Source: Saccharibacillus alkalitolerans (lineage in GTDB: Bacteria > Bacillota > Bacilli > Paenibacillales > Paenibacillaceae). From it: a stretch of 64,000 nt of DNA. The notes beneath the pieces were generated by a model that had not been told where the DNA came from, ran no database searches, and saw only the letters and a list, made by a program, of their open reading frames with translations. The stretch lies in the NCBI RefSeq assembly GCF_011090185.1, contig NZ_JAAFGS010000013.1, positions 30,045 through 94,044 of the forward strand, in the 5' to 3' direction. Numbering within the stretch: the first letter of the stretch is position 1; every line of letters starts with the position of its first letter. Below, piece by piece: positions 27,601 to 36,477 of the stretch. Made by a program: the position numbers and the translations under genes.

Positions 27601-27997
27601 GAAGGGAAGTGCCGGCCGTTTCTTCGTTGAAAAACACTTCCAGGTGATTGGAGTCGACGCCCTGGTACGGTTTGCCGTGCAGATAGAACAGCGATTCAAA
27701 GCCCGAGTTGTTGCCGCCGCCGGTCTCGCCCAGATCGAAGCGGCCGAGAATGCGGCGTCCCCTCCACTCGGCGGGGATCTCCATATCGGCGTGCAGCCAC
27801 AGGTACAGATCGCGTCCGCTCCACGTCTCGCCGGTCTTCAGCGTGCCGTCGTAATCGGAAGGCGACGGGACTGCGGGATTGATCTCTTTGCGGGTATCTT
27901 CAAGGCAGCGGAAAACGGAAATCGGCATGCGGTCCCGGTAACGGTAGTCGGACAGCTCGTGCAGGCGGGAACGCAGCTTGTCTTCGGTCAAAAACAT
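24632..27997 (-). CDS. alpha-mannosidase, GH38
   Basis: 1121-aa cytoplasmic retaining alpha-mannosidase that trims alpha-linked mannose from oligosaccharides. After an N-terminal beta domain come the zinc-site motif GHTHIDVAWLW, the nucleophile Asp325 in EADCNLTSGES, and WLPDVFGYSWALPQIL. The remaining two thirds is the beta-sandwich region of GH38. A low-complexity Ala/Gly/Glu insertion lies near residues 715-745. No signal peptide is seen, so it should act on imported glycans. The minus-strand ribosome site is TAAGGAGG. A good promoter lies about 155 bp upstream. It faces a two-component/ABC/GH85 operon, together forming an N-glycan locus. Confidence 0.95.
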   Translation of the reverse strand: MFLTEDKLRSRLHELSDYRYRDRMPISVFRCLEDTRKEINPAVPSPSDYDGTLKTGETWSGRDLYLWLHADMEIPAEWRGRRILGRFDLGETGGGNNSGFESLFYLHGKPYQGVDSNHLEVFFNEETAGTSLPLTLRLWSGLEGGGERRDQTHGIRLAEVCWLDEAADDYYYTLLAVSETVEVLDENLPERSQLLKAADRSLLLIDWASPGSERFYESLREARDSLSDAIDGMEKHSAVEITAIGHTHIDVAWLWRLKHTREKAARSFSTVMRLMELFPEYTFLQTQPQLYDYVKTDYPELYEDIKARAAEGRWEAGGAMWLEADCNLTSGESLVRQILVGTRFYREEFGAECDYLWLPDVFGYSWALPQILKKSGIHTFMTTKISWNQYNRMPHDTFMWRGMDGTEILTHFITTTEPWSRPGSWFYTYNGNIMPKTVKGSWDAYRDKEMNRKLLFSYGYGDGGGGVNRNMLEMRRRIDRMPGLPKMKTGTAGDYFRELRETVANTDSYVHTWDGELYLEYHRGTYTSQAYNKRMNRKLELLYRETEWLNALNAAAAGDWDRYAKKELDEGWKIILRNQFHDIIPGSSIREVYEDSTIEYAEAERLGLEARSGAEKSLLATAANGDAASGVRRYTVWNASPWAENGIVEIPAAGGRTSGIWTNHLGETLSAQYADGVWLVEATDVPAMGYGGLTFEPGNEAAQSPELPADTGTSGSAVAQAAEEAGAAAGIGAQASPFTLRENGVSTPFYELEWNERGQLTRLYDRSADREVLAAGQRGNVLQLFEDKPLAHEAWDVDIFYRQKSRELDNLTSISVEENGSLRCVFLFVWETEASRVEQRLTVYARDRRIDFKTKADWHERRVLLKAAFPVHVRATEATYDVQYGNVKRPTHWNTSWDMARFETVGHQWADLSDRGYGVSLLNDCKYGYDIKDNVMRLSLIKCAQHPDTEADQGAHEFTYALLPHEGDWLSGGTVPSAWALNNPLRASEGSPDRAALSMFRLTVGGAQGDTLGSGDASAADTALPAAENGASRRRGPGGTIRPTAMISAVKRSEDGGFVIVRVHDFSGSRQRLLLESDLHISSWQECDLMERPEGERGEGSAISFTLEPYEIRTFAVELRA

Positions 27998-28151
27998 AGG
28001 AAAAAAACCTCCTTAGGGTAGTCGGACGAATGGTCGAACGGTCGGAGGCGAGTAGGTGCGCAAGAAGGGCCGGGGGTACTCGCCGCGTGCGGGGAGGCGT
28101 GCCGGGTTCTTTTTCGCTGGGGCAAAGCGACCTTAGGGGATCGTTAAGGCC

Positions 28152-28180
28152 ATTATAAGCAGGGAGGGAGCCGTTTTCAA
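28152..28180 (-). promoter_or_regulatory. sigma-A promoter of the GH38 gene
   Basis: On the minus strand: TTGAAA (28180-28175), a 17-bp spacer and TATAAT (28157-28152). This implies a 5' leader of about 145 bases before the ATG at 27997. The rest of the 358-bp gap up to 28355 shows no gene; a plus-strand promoter for the kinase was not identified. Confidence 0.8.
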
Positions 28181-28355
28181 ACGGATATTCGCGACAAAAA
28201 AAGGTGCAAGATTGCGACATGGGGGGCGGAAGCCCCCGGTGCGGGAATGAGCTTCCGTGTGAGCCGTTTGCCGAGCGCGTACGCCGGTGGTACACTGTGC
28301 GCAGAAAAGGACGGCCCGGCATCCCGCGTTCCGGGTTCGCGGAAAGGGGAGCGGA

Positions 28356-30356
28356 ATGCGCGCGATTCGCAGGTTCTATCTCAATCATCTGAAGCGCAAA
28401 ATGTTCAATCGGATCGTCCTGCTGTACTCGCTGACGGCGGTCATGCTGTTTGCGTTCGCGGCCGGCCTGATGCATCAATACCAGCTTCAGCGGGCGATCC
28501 GGGAGGAGACGGACGCCAACCTCAAGACGACTCATGTGCTCAGCCTTTATCTGAACCGACAGTACGAATATTTGCAGAACATGCTTCAACAGGTGTACAG
28601 CGACGGAACGGTCAGCGACGACATGGCTTATTTTCTCAATCATGATTACGAAGATTATCTGGGCTACCGGTTGAACGCCTTTGCCGGCAGCGCGGGCTCC
28701 AGAAGCCGCACTTTCGACCTGGCGATCAAAAATTATTTGGAGCAGGATGCGTCGGTGCGCAGCGTAAGCGTCTACAGCTACACGCGGAAGTTCTCGATGT
28801 ACGTCGGGCAGAACAGCCGCAGAATCGATTTTGAAAGCGGTTCCGATCCGGTGTGGACAGATTGGGCGGCCGGCGACCGCGCGGGCTATTGGGGCGTGCC
28901 GCCGGCTTCGGTCACGCCGGGCGACGCGGCGGAAGGCAGAGAGGAACCCGGGAAGGCGGGCGAAACGAATTCCGCCGGGCCCGTCCCGGGCGGTTCGGGC
29001 GGCCCCGGCCGGGACAGCCTCGCGGAAGAGGCGGCGAATGCCGGAGAAGAATCGGAGCCGGGCCCGGGCGAATCCGGCCCTGCCGGAGGCCGCTATTTGT
29101 ACGCGCGCGAGCTGCAGGACCCCTGGACGCTGCGGCGCATCGGCATGATGGTTGTCGAATTCGACGCCGCCAAGCTCGATGCCCTGCTGCGAAGCCAGGC
29201 GCCTTCCGTGAACGGGCAGATTCTGGTGCTGGCTCCGGACGGGACGGCCATTTACGATTCGGAAGGCGGGTATGCGGGGCGCGCCTATCCGTATCGTCCG
29301 AACGCGGCGGGGGACGCGGAGCTGCCGGGAGGCGCCTTCCGCACGAACGAGCTGAGCGTGGCCGGTTCCGGCCTGTCGGTGCTCGGCGTCGTGTCCGAGG
29401 CGGCCGTGGACCGCAGCATGGCGGGGCTGACGGGCATGCTGATTCTGGGCACCGTGCTGTTCGCCGCGGTGAGTATCGGCCTGGCGGCATTTATCATGCG
29501 GTCGCATTCGAAAAAGGTCCGCCGCATTATCCGCTCCACGAGCCGGATCGGCGCCGGGGATCTCACGACGCGAATCGAGCTGTCCGGCGAAGATGAGCTG
29601 CAGCAGATCGCGCAGCGCATCAATGCCATGTGCGAGCAGCTGGAGACGTATATCGATCAGGTATACACCTCGGAGATCCGGCAGAAAAACGCGGAATTGG
29701 CGCTGCTGCAGTCGCAGATCAATCCGCATTTTCTGTACAACACCTTGGAGTCGATCCGGATGAAAGCCTACTCGCTGGGCGCGCAGGATGTGGGGAAAAT
29801 GATTTACAGCCTGTCGGTCATGTTCCGCAGCTTGGTCAAAAAAAGCACCGTTGTCAGCGTGAGCGAAGAAATCGAGATCTGCTCGATGTATCTCGACTTG
29901 TTCCGCATCCGCTACGAGGGGCGTCTGACCGCGGACATCGAAGTCGGAGAGGCGGCCCAAAACTGCCGGATCGTTAAGCTGCTCGTCCAGCCGGTAGTAG
30001 AGAACTATATCGTGCACGGCTTTCGTCCGCTGGACGCCGACAACCGCATCGCGGTCCGGGCGAAAGCCGAGAAAAGGCGGCTGACGATCATAGTGGAGGA
30101 CAACGGCACGGGCATTCCGCCCGAACGGCTGGCGGAGATCCGCCTTATGCTGGACGGCGGCGCGCCCGCGCCGGATAAGGAGCATCGCTCGATCGGACTG
30201 ATCAACGTGCACGAGCGAATTCGGATGAATTACGGCGAAGCTTACGGTCTGACGGTGGACAGCGAGGAAGGGCAAGGGACGACGGTACGGATGGTGCTTC
30301 CGGCGGAATCGGCAGACGACCCGGGAGCTTCGGTGAATGAACGGGCCGAACGATAG
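28356..30356 (+). CDS. YesM-type sensor histidine kinase
   Basis: About 666 aa. TM1 (about 24-45), an extracellular sensor domain, TM2 (about 365-385), HAMP (IGAGDLTTRIELSGEDEL), a His_kinase domain with His458 in QSQINPHFLYNTLESI, and HATPase (VEDNGTGIPPERLAEI). ATG at 28356 follows GGAAAGGGGAG; a GTG 69 bp upstream has no ribosome site. The sensor domain holds a Gly/Glu/Pro-rich insertion of about 60 residues (near 185-245) not usual for the family. It probably senses an extracellular glycan or its bound transporter protein. It pairs with the AraC-type regulator that starts 114 bp downstream. Confidence 0.92.
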   Translation: MRAIRRFYLNHLKRKMFNRIVLLYSLTAVMLFAFAAGLMHQYQLQRAIREETDANLKTTHVLSLYLNRQYEYLQNMLQQVYSDGTVSDDMAYFLNHDYEDYLGYRLNAFAGSAGSRSRTFDLAIKNYLEQDASVRSVSVYSYTRKFSMYVGQNSRRIDFESGSDPVWTDWAAGDRAGYWGVPPASVTPGDAAEGREEPGKAGETNSAGPVPGGSGGPGRDSLAEEAANAGEESEPGPGESGPAGGRYLYARELQDPWTLRRIGMMVVEFDAAKLDALLRSQAPSVNGQILVLAPDGTAIYDSEGGYAGRAYPYRPNAAGDAELPGGAFRTNELSVAGSGLSVLGVVSEAAVDRSMAGLTGMLILGTVLFAAVSIGLAAFIMRSHSKKVRRIIRSTSRIGAGDLTTRIELSGEDELQQIAQRINAMCEQLETYIDQVYTSEIRQKNAELALLQSQINPHFLYNTLESIRMKAYSLGAQDVGKMIYSLSVMFRSLVKKSTVVSVSEEIEICSMYLDLFRIRYEGRLTADIEVGEAAQNCRIVKLLVQPVVENYIVHGFRPLDADNRIAVRAKAEKRRLTIIVEDNGTGIPPERLAEIRLMLDGGAPAPDKEHRSIGLINVHERIRMNYGEAYGLTVDSEEGQGTTVRMVLPAESADDPGASVNERAER

Positions 30357-30470
30357 GGGGTCGGCGGCCGTAACGGGGAAAGACGGATCGCACGGAAAGA
30401 AAGCGCGTCAGGCAGACTTATCCGTCGGCGCGCCGGAAGGCGTGGGAATAGAGCGGAGGGAGAGAGGAAG

Positions 30471-32225
30471 ATGCGGACGGTATTTTTCGTCGACGACGAA
30501 CCGCTGATCGCGCAGGGACTGTCGTCGATCATGGATTGGGAGCGTCACGGGCTGCGGCCGATCGGGCATGCCGGCGACGGCGTTCAGGCGCTGGAGCGGC
30601 TCGGCGGGCAGGGGGCCGATCTGCTCATCACGGACATCATGATGCCGAGGATGAACGGTCTTGAGCTGATCGGAGAGCTGAAAAGGCGTTATCCGAATAT
30701 GCGATTTATCGTGCTCAGCGGCTATGAGGAGTTCGAGTACGTCAAGGTGGGCATTCGGCTCGGCATCGAGAATTACATCCTCAAGCCGATCAACATCGAA
30801 GAACTGGAAGCGACCATTCGCCGAATCGGCGAAGTGTGGGAACGCGAGGAAATCAGCCGAGTCCGGCAGGAGGAAGACCGCCGGGTGCTGCGGAGCAACG
30901 TGCTGGCCCGCTGGGCCGAGGGCGCGATCGAGCGCGATGAGCTGGTGCAGCGGGCGGAGCTGCTGCACATTCCGACGGACTGCGCGGCGTACCGGGTCGA
31001 CGTGCTTCGGCTGCTGCACGGGGGAGAAGAGCTCGACGGGGCAAGCGGGTTTGGGGGTGAGTCAGGGGAAGCGCGGGCCGGTGCGGAGGGCGGAGGCCGC
31101 GGGGGTGCGCGGCCGGAAGCGGAGCCGGGAATTGGCGGTGCTGCGCGGGCCGGTGCGGGAGGTGGAGGCCACGAAGGCGCGCGGCCGGAAGCGGAGCCAG
31201 GAATTGGCGGCGCTGCGCGGGCCGGTGCGGGAGGGGGAGGCCGCGAAGGCGCGCGGCCGGAACCCGGGCGCCTCGCCGAAGCTTGCGAGGCGCTGCTTGC
31301 CGCCGCCGAGCCGGGCGCGGCGGCGATCTGCTTCGCGGATGCGGACGGCGACCTCGTCTGCATCCGCTGCAGGCGCGCGGCCGAACCGCCGCGCGCCGAC
31401 GCTTCCGGCGCTCCGCAGCCGGAAGACCCCTTGGCCGAGGCCGCGCGGCAGCTCGGCCGCCTGGCCGGGGCCGCCGTCTGGCTGGCCGGCGGCGGGGCCT
31501 CGCCGGACATCGTCGGCGTCCACGCCTGCTGCGCGCAGGCGAAAGAGCAGTTCCGCCGCCTGCTTCCCGCGGGAGGGCGGCGGCTTTGGATCACCGGGCC
31601 GGATACGGAGCCCGGAAGCATGCCCGCCTCTTCCCGTTCCTGGGAAGAGGCGCTGCTCGGCGGCCCTCCGGAAGCCGCCGGACTGCTGCCGCGCCGCGAG
31701 CCGATGAACGCGGCCGTGCGGATCATGGTGGAGGCGGCCCGCGAAGCCGGCGGGCCGGCGGAGCCGGATTACGCGGAGCTGTACGCGCCGCTCCAGCGCA
31801 TTTTCACGCTGGAGCGGCTGCGGGAGCACGTCCGCGAGTTCCTGCGGCACGGAACGCGCGGTTCGGCGGCGGATCCCGCAGCGGGGGCGGACGGTCACGC
31901 GCACAGCGTTCATGTCGCCTTTTTGCTGGAGCAGATCCGCGATCATTACGCGGAGGAGCTGTCGCTCAAGACGCTGTCGCAGCGGCTGGACCTGCATCCG
32001 AATTATTTGGGACAGCTGTTCCAGCAGGAGACCGGCAGCAATTTCTCGGAGGCGCTCAACCGCCGCCGGATCGAACGCGCGACGGCGCTGCTGCTGCATA
32101 CGGACCGGCGGACGGCGGAGATCGGAGCGGAAGTCGGATATCTCGACAATTCGTATTTTTACCGGCAATTCAAGAAATATACCGGGGTATCGCCGACCGA
32201 ACTGCGCCAGATGTACGGCAGTTGA
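30471..32225 (+). CDS. YesN-type response regulator, AraC family
   Basis: 584 aa. Receiver domain (1-120) with phospho-acceptor Asp55 in LLITDIMMPRMNGLEL and Lys in YILKPINIEEL. A middle region follows, and a C-terminal AraC helix-turn-helix domain (about 480-580: LSLKTLSQRLDLHPNYLGQL, then AEIGAEVGYLDNSYFYRQF). Once phosphorylated by the adjacent kinase it should activate the downstream transporter and glycosidases. The middle domain carries an in-frame 24-residue tandem repeat (about 201-265), so this copy is longer than usual. GGAGGGAGAGAGG precedes the ATG. Confidence 0.93.
   Translation: MRTVFFVDDEPLIAQGLSSIMDWERHGLRPIGHAGDGVQALERLGGQGADLLITDIMMPRMNGLELIGELKRRYPNMRFIVLSGYEEFEYVKVGIRLGIENYILKPINIEELEATIRRIGEVWEREEISRVRQEEDRRVLRSNVLARWAEGAIERDELVQRAELLHIPTDCAAYRVDVLRLLHGGEELDGASGFGGESGEARAGAEGGGRGGARPEAEPGIGGAARAGAGGGGHEGARPEAEPGIGGAARAGAGGGGREGARPEPGRLAEACEALLAAAEPGAAAICFADADGDLVCIRCRRAAEPPRADASGAPQPEDPLAEAARQLGRLAGAAVWLAGGGASPDIVGVHACCAQAKEQFRRLLPAGGRRLWITGPDTEPGSMPASSRSWEEALLGGPPEAAGLLPRREPMNAAVRIMVEAAREAGGPAEPDYAELYAPLQRIFTLERLREHVREFLRHGTRGSAADPAAGADGHAHSVHVAFLLEQIRDHYAEELSLKTLSQRLDLHPNYLGQLFQQETGSNFSEALNRRRIERATALLLHTDRRTAEIGAEVGYLDNSYFYRQFKKYTGVSPTELRQMYGS
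31071..31266 (+). repeat. 72-bp coding tandem repeat (about 2.7 copies)
   Basis: Copies begin GCGCGGGCCGGTGCGG at 31071, 31143 and 31215, an exact 72-bp period. Each encodes 24 residues rich in Gly, Ala, Arg and Glu (AARAGAGGGG, GARPEAEPGIGG). Copies differ at only a few bases, so they are recent; the unit is a multiple of three and keeps the frame. Confidence 0.9.
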
Positions 32226-32234
32226 GCGGCGGCT

Positions 32235-32429
32235 CGAAAATAAGTGCAGGAGAGCAGCTATTTCGCCTCATTTCCTGTCAAAACGAAAAATAACTGCGCA
32301 GAAGCAGCTATTTTGCGAAAAAAGGGGCGAAAACACGGGGAAACGGAATAATAAGTGCTTATCCGCAGTTATTTTTCCGAAAACCGCAAATAAAGCGAAA
32401 ATAAGTGTTCTTACGCAGCTATTTTTCGC
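32235..32429. repeat. four-hairpin intergenic element (copy A)
   Basis: Four AT-rich palindromes of the form AAAATAaCTGC-loop-GCAGcTATTTT, centred at 32250.5, 32300.5, 32361.5 and 32411.5. Centre spacings are 50, 61 and 50 bp. The third is an almost perfect 36-base palindrome from CGGAA to TTCCG. The element starts 10 bp after the response-regulator stop. A second element with the same geometry is at 53301-53492. The first hairpin could double as a terminator, although its T tract is weak. Confidence 0.85.
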
Positions 32430-33016
32430 CCGCTCGTCGTCAGAGCTTTCGCGGCGCGGGTCTCGACTGCCGATTCGGCCATAACCCGCCTGTCTTGGAG
32501 TGCACCGCCCCCCTTGGATCGCTCCGAGTCTCTTTGGACCGCTCCGAGCTCCCACGGACCGCCCGAATTTCTTCGAATGCCCCGTACTCCCGACCGCGTT
32601 ATCTTTCAGGCCGCCTAAGCTCAAGCCTCCTTTGCGGCAGACTGCGCCAGCGGCCGCCAACGCCGACTTTTCGATCGAAAAGCTCCTATTCAGGGGCTTT
32701 TCTTTAGTTTGTCCATCTAAACCTAGCATTTTTCAACTTGTTGGGGATAGCGCTTTCATCCAGAATTGAAAGTGTCGAAGGCGAGCGTTACGCAGCCGAT
32801 CTTAGGGGATCCGAAGCCGCGCGGCCCGCCGAAAGGTTACTTTTTCTGCTTCTTCTTTTCTGTTTGCTGTTGTCCGGCTTCCTCCGGCACGCGCGATACA
32901 GCCCGAACGGCGCCGGAACCATCGCGATTCACCGGTCAGGCACCCGTATGCTCCGCGCGGACGCCTATTCGGTCTGCCGGTCAGCGGCACACGATATCAT
33001 CCGAGGAGGGATTCCA
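32430..33016. other. long leader region before the ABC operon
   Basis: 587 bp between the hairpin element and the first permease start. It holds a short direct repeat (TTGGATCGCTCCGAG at 32514 and TTGGACCGCTCCGAG at 32534) and an AT-richer stretch near 32690-32770 that may carry the promoter. I could not assign -35/-10 boxes with confidence and see no credible gene. Open frames crossing it depend on the repeats. Confidence 0.55.
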
Positions 33017-33946
33017 TTGGCGGCTTTTTGGAAAAAGATCGTCCGCAACCGGGCGCTGCTGCTGCTCGTGCTGCCGGGAACGGTCTGGTTTCTGATCTTT
33101 GCCTACCTGCCGATGTTCGGCACGGTGCTGGCGTTCAAAGATTTCCGGATCAGTCCGGACGGCTTTTTCGCCAGCGTGCTGAGCAGCGACTGGGTCGGCT
33201 TCAAGAACTTCGAGTATTTGTTTCAGACCAGCGACGCTTACGTCATCACCCGCAATACCATTCTGTACAACGTCGCGATGATCATATTGGGCCTGGTCAG
33301 CGCCGTCGGCTTCGCGGTCCTGCTGAGCGAGCTGCTGAACAAGCGAATGGCGAAGGTGTACCAGACCGGCATGTTTCTTCCGCACTTTTTATCCTGGGTC
33401 ATCATCAGCTACTTCGCCTTCACGTTCCTGAGCCCGGACAAAGGAGTGCTCAATCAGCTCGCCGCCTACTTCGGAACGGACAGCGTGAGCTGGTATTCGG
33501 AACCGAAATACTGGCCGTTCATCATCCTGTTCGTCGGCATTTGGAAAGGGATCGGCTATAACAGCGTCATTTATCTCGCGGCCATTACCGGTATCGACAA
33601 ATCGTATTACGAGGCGGCGACGATCGACGGGGCGAGAAAATGGCAGCAGATCCGCTATATCACGCTGCCGCTGCTGCGGCCGCTGATGATCATCCTGACC
33701 ATCCTGGCGATCGGCGGCATTTTCCGCTCCGACTTCGGGTTGTTCTACCAGCTGCCGAAAGACTCGGGCGCGCTGTATCCGGTCACCAACGTCATCGACA
33801 CTTTCGTGTACCGGGGGTTGATGAATATGGGCGACATCGGCATGAGCACCGCGGCGGGACTGTATCAATCGCTCGTCGGCCTCGTGTTGATTCTGACCGC
33901 CAACTATATCGTCCGCAAGATCGACCGCGATCAAGCGATTTTCTAG
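33017..33946 (+). CDS. sugar ABC transporter permease, LplB/YteP type
   Basis: 309 aa, six TM helices, binding-protein-dependent transport permease of the CUT1 class. The inner-loop coupling motif is in YYEAATIDGARKWQQIRYI (EAA motif). TTG at 33017 directly follows GAGGAGGG with good spacing; an upstream ATG frame extends through the leader but adds non-family sequence. It forms the channel with the next gene's product. No ATPase gene is present, so a shared multi-sugar ATPase (MsmX type) is expected, as for other LplB/YteP systems (family knowledge). Confidence 0.93.
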   Translation: MAAFWKKIVRNRALLLLVLPGTVWFLIFAYLPMFGTVLAFKDFRISPDGFFASVLSSDWVGFKNFEYLFQTSDAYVITRNTILYNVAMIILGLVSAVGFAVLLSELLNKRMAKVYQTGMFLPHFLSWVIISYFAFTFLSPDKGVLNQLAAYFGTDSVSWYSEPKYWPFIILFVGIWKGIGYNSVIYLAAITGIDKSYYEAATIDGARKWQQIRYITLPLLRPLMIILTILAIGGIFRSDFGLFYQLPKDSGALYPVTNVIDTFVYRGLMNMGDIGMSTAAGLYQSLVGLVLILTANYIVRKIDRDQAIF

Positions 33947-33964
33947 GAAAGGGGAACGTCAATC

Positions 33965-34912
33965 ATGGCTCAAACGGCGGTCAAACCGCGCGAGATTCCG
34001 GAAAAAAAGCGCAAAAAGCGCGACTACAACGCCATCTCGCCGCTGTGGAACGTCCTGTTCAATATTATCGTCGGGCTGTTCGCCTTCTCCTGCATTTTCC
34101 CGTTCCTGTTCGTCATCATGATCTCGCTGACGGACGAACAGACGCTGGCGTTGGAGGGGTTCAGCCTGTGGCCGAGCCGGTTCAGCACCGCGGCGTACAG
34201 CTACATTTTCCGAGCCGGCAGCGACCTGCTCGTCTCGTTCGGCGTCACGCTGTCGGTGACCGTGATCGGCACGCTGCTGACGCTGACGCTGGTCACGACC
34301 TACGCTTACGCGCTGTCGAGAAGAAGCTTCGAGTTCCGCGGGTTTTTCAGCTTCCTGGCCTTCTTCACGATGCTGTTCTCGGGCGGCATGGTGCCGGGCT
34401 ACATCGTCATGACCCAGTTTTTACATCTGCAAAACACGATCTGGGCGCTGATCCTTCCGCTGTCGCTGAGCGCGTTTTCGATCATCGTCATGCGGACCTT
34501 TTTCCAGACGACGGTGCCCGACGAGGTCATCGAATCGGCGAAAATCGACGGGGCCGGAGAATTCCGCGCTTTCTTCAGCATCGTGCTGCCGATCTCGCTG
34601 CCGGGCATCGCCACCATCGGTTTGTTCAGCGCGCTGGGCTACTGGAACGACTGGTTCAATGCCCTGCTGTACTATAACAAGCCGGAGCTGACGCCGCCGC
34701 TGCAGTATCTGCTGATGCGGATCGAGAAAAACATGGATTTCCTCACGCAAAACGCGCAGTATCTCGGCAATTTCGACGCCGCGGCCGGACTGCCGACCGA
34801 GACGGTCCGCATGGCGATGGTCGTGCTCGCGACGCTGCCGATCGTGATGGCGTATCCGTTTTTCCAGCGCTACTTCGTTCAAGGTCTCACCGTCGGTTCG
34901 GTCAAAGGCTGA
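33965..34912 (+). CDS. sugar ABC transporter permease, LplC/YtcP type
   Basis: 315 aa, second CUT1 permease. Typical opening PLWNVLFNIIVGLFAFSCI, six TM helices, and EAA motif VIESAKIDGAGEFRAFFSIV. It starts 18 bp after the first permease stop behind AGGAAAGGGG, so the two are co-translated and form a heterodimer. Confidence 0.94.
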   Translation: MAQTAVKPREIPEKKRKKRDYNAISPLWNVLFNIIVGLFAFSCIFPFLFVIMISLTDEQTLALEGFSLWPSRFSTAAYSYIFRAGSDLLVSFGVTLSVTVIGTLLTLTLVTTYAYALSRRSFEFRGFFSFLAFFTMLFSGGMVPGYIVMTQFLHLQNTIWALILPLSLSAFSIIVMRTFFQTTVPDEVIESAKIDGAGEFRAFFSIVLPISLPGIATIGLFSALGYWNDWFNALLYYNKPELTPPLQYLLMRIEKNMDFLTQNAQYLGNFDAAAGLPTETVRMAMVVLATLPIVMAYPFFQRYFVQGLTVGSVKG

Positions 34913-34962
34913 ATCGCGCATTTTTGATAGCGTTACTACTTTGAAGATGGAGGGGTTCATTC

Positions 34963-36477
34963 ATGGCAAAAAGAAAAACGCTCCCGCTGCTGCTCGCCCT
35001 GATGCTGATGATGTCGCTGCTGGCGGCATGCGGAGGCGGAGCGAAAACGGCGGCGCCGGCCAAAGAGGAAGAAGCGGTGCAGAGCGACGGTACCGTAGAC
35101 GTCTCCAAGCTCGATCCCGTCACGCTGAAGCTGTACCTGATCGGACCGACGCCGACGGACCTGCCGAAAGTCCAGGACGAAATGAACAAATATTTGAAAG
35201 AAAAGCTCAACACGACGCTCGATATCTCGATGATCGACTGGGGCGATTACACCCAGCGCATGCAGGTCATCACCAGTTCGGGCGAGAACTACGATATCGC
35301 GTTCACGAGCGCCTGGGCGTTCGATTATCTGCCGAATGCCGCGAAAGGCGCATTCCTGCCGCTGAACGATCTGCTCGACAAGTACGGACAGGGCATCAAG
35401 GAGACGATCGACCCGCGTTTCCTCGAAGGCAGTCAAGTGAACGGCGTCAACTACGCGGTGCCGAACCAGAAAGAGCTGGCTTCGCAGGCCGTGTGGCGCT
35501 TTAACAAGAAATACGTGGACAAATACAAGCTCGACATCGACAGCGTCATGTCGCTCGAGAGCCTGGAGCCGCTGCTGAAAACGATCAAGGAAAACGAGCC
35601 GGCCGACATCACGCCTCTTGCGGTCCCTAAATCGTTCAAGCCGCCGCTGCCGTTCGACTTCCTGATCGGCGACGAAATTCCGATCGGCATGTATTTGGAA
35701 GGCGGCGACAAAAAATACGTCAACGTGCTGGATACGCCGGAGTTCAAGCAGGCATTGGACACGATGCGCAAATACTATCAAGCGGGCTACGTCCGCGAAG
35801 ACATCGCCACGCTGGAAGGCATCGACAACATGAAAACGGGCAAATGGCTGGTCGACAAGGAAATCACGCAGCCGTACGCCGATCTGGGCTGGTCGCGCAG
35901 CGCGGGCTACGATATCGTCAGCCGCCCGATGCAGCAGCCGGTCATCGCGACGGGCTCCGCCGCCGGTTCCATGATGGCGATCTCGTCCTATTCGAAAAAC
36001 CCGGAGCGGTCGATGATGTTCCTTAACCTGCTCAACACCGATCCTTATCTGCGCAACCTGATTCAGTACGGCATCGAGGACGTGCATTACAAGAAGCTTG
36101 AAGGCAGCTACATCGAAGACCTGCCGGCGATGCAGGAGAATTACGCCATGCCGGGCTTCGCGCTGGGCAACCTGTTCCTGACCTACCTGCACGAAGGCGA
36201 CCCGGAAGACAAATGGGAGCAGTTCGAAGAGTTTAACAAATCCGCGATCGTCGCGCCGACGTTCGGCTTCAACTTCGACACCGCGCCGGTCAAGACGGAG
36301 GTCGCGTCCATCACGAACGTGGCCAAAGAGTTTATTCCGGTGCTGTTCACCGGCTCGGTCGATCCGAACGAGTATCTGCCGAAAGCGCAGCAGAAATTCA
36401 AGGAAGCCGGCATTGACCGGGTGATCGAGGAAGCCCAGAAGCAGTACGACGCCTGGGCGGCGGAGCAGGGCAAGTAA
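34963..36477 (+). CDS. extracellular solute-binding lipoprotein with DUF3502 domain (YtcQ type)
   Basis: 504 aa. Lipoprotein signal with lipobox SLLAAC (Cys24), a bacterial SBP1 fold, and a C-terminal DUF3502 region (about 340-500: FGFNFDTAPVKTE, then FIPVLFTGSVDPNEYLPK). It captures an oligosaccharide on the outer membrane face and hands it to the two upstream permeases. Given the flanking GH38 and GH85 enzymes the ligand is probably a high-mannose glycan; this is inference. A terminator lies about 140 bp downstream, before the GH85 gene. Confidence 0.92.
   Translation: MAKRKTLPLLLALMLMMSLLAACGGGAKTAAPAKEEEAVQSDGTVDVSKLDPVTLKLYLIGPTPTDLPKVQDEMNKYLKEKLNTTLDISMIDWGDYTQRMQVITSSGENYDIAFTSAWAFDYLPNAAKGAFLPLNDLLDKYGQGIKETIDPRFLEGSQVNGVNYAVPNQKELASQAVWRFNKKYVDKYKLDIDSVMSLESLEPLLKTIKENEPADITPLAVPKSFKPPLPFDFLIGDEIPIGMYLEGGDKKYVNVLDTPEFKQALDTMRKYYQAGYVREDIATLEGIDNMKTGKWLVDKEITQPYADLGWSRSAGYDIVSRPMQQPVIATGSAAGSMMAISSYSKNPERSMMFLNLLNTDPYLRNLIQYGIEDVHYKKLEGSYIEDLPAMQENYAMPGFALGNLFLTYLHEGDPEDKWEQFEEFNKSAIVAPTFGFNFDTAPVKTEVASITNVAKEFIPVLFTGSVDPNEYLPKAQQKFKEAGIDRVIEEAQKQYDAWAAEQGK

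Noticed and set aside
32235..32429. CRISPR array
   Set aside because: The repeated units are palindromic hairpins with variable sequence, only four copies, unequal spacing (50/61/50) and no cas genes nearby.
32268..32729. Minus-strand open frame in the leader of the ABC operon
   Set aside because: Its C-terminal half is translated hairpin repeat and the rest has no domain, ribosome site or codon bias; it is a by-product of the repeat element.
32748..32762. cre-like GATAGCGCTTTCA before the ABC operon
   Set aside because: Only the right half fits the cre consensus; the left half has three mismatches.
32738..33016. N-terminal extension of the first ABC permease
   Set aside because: The added 93 residues have no family match and the GAGGAGGG site sits exactly before TTG 33017.
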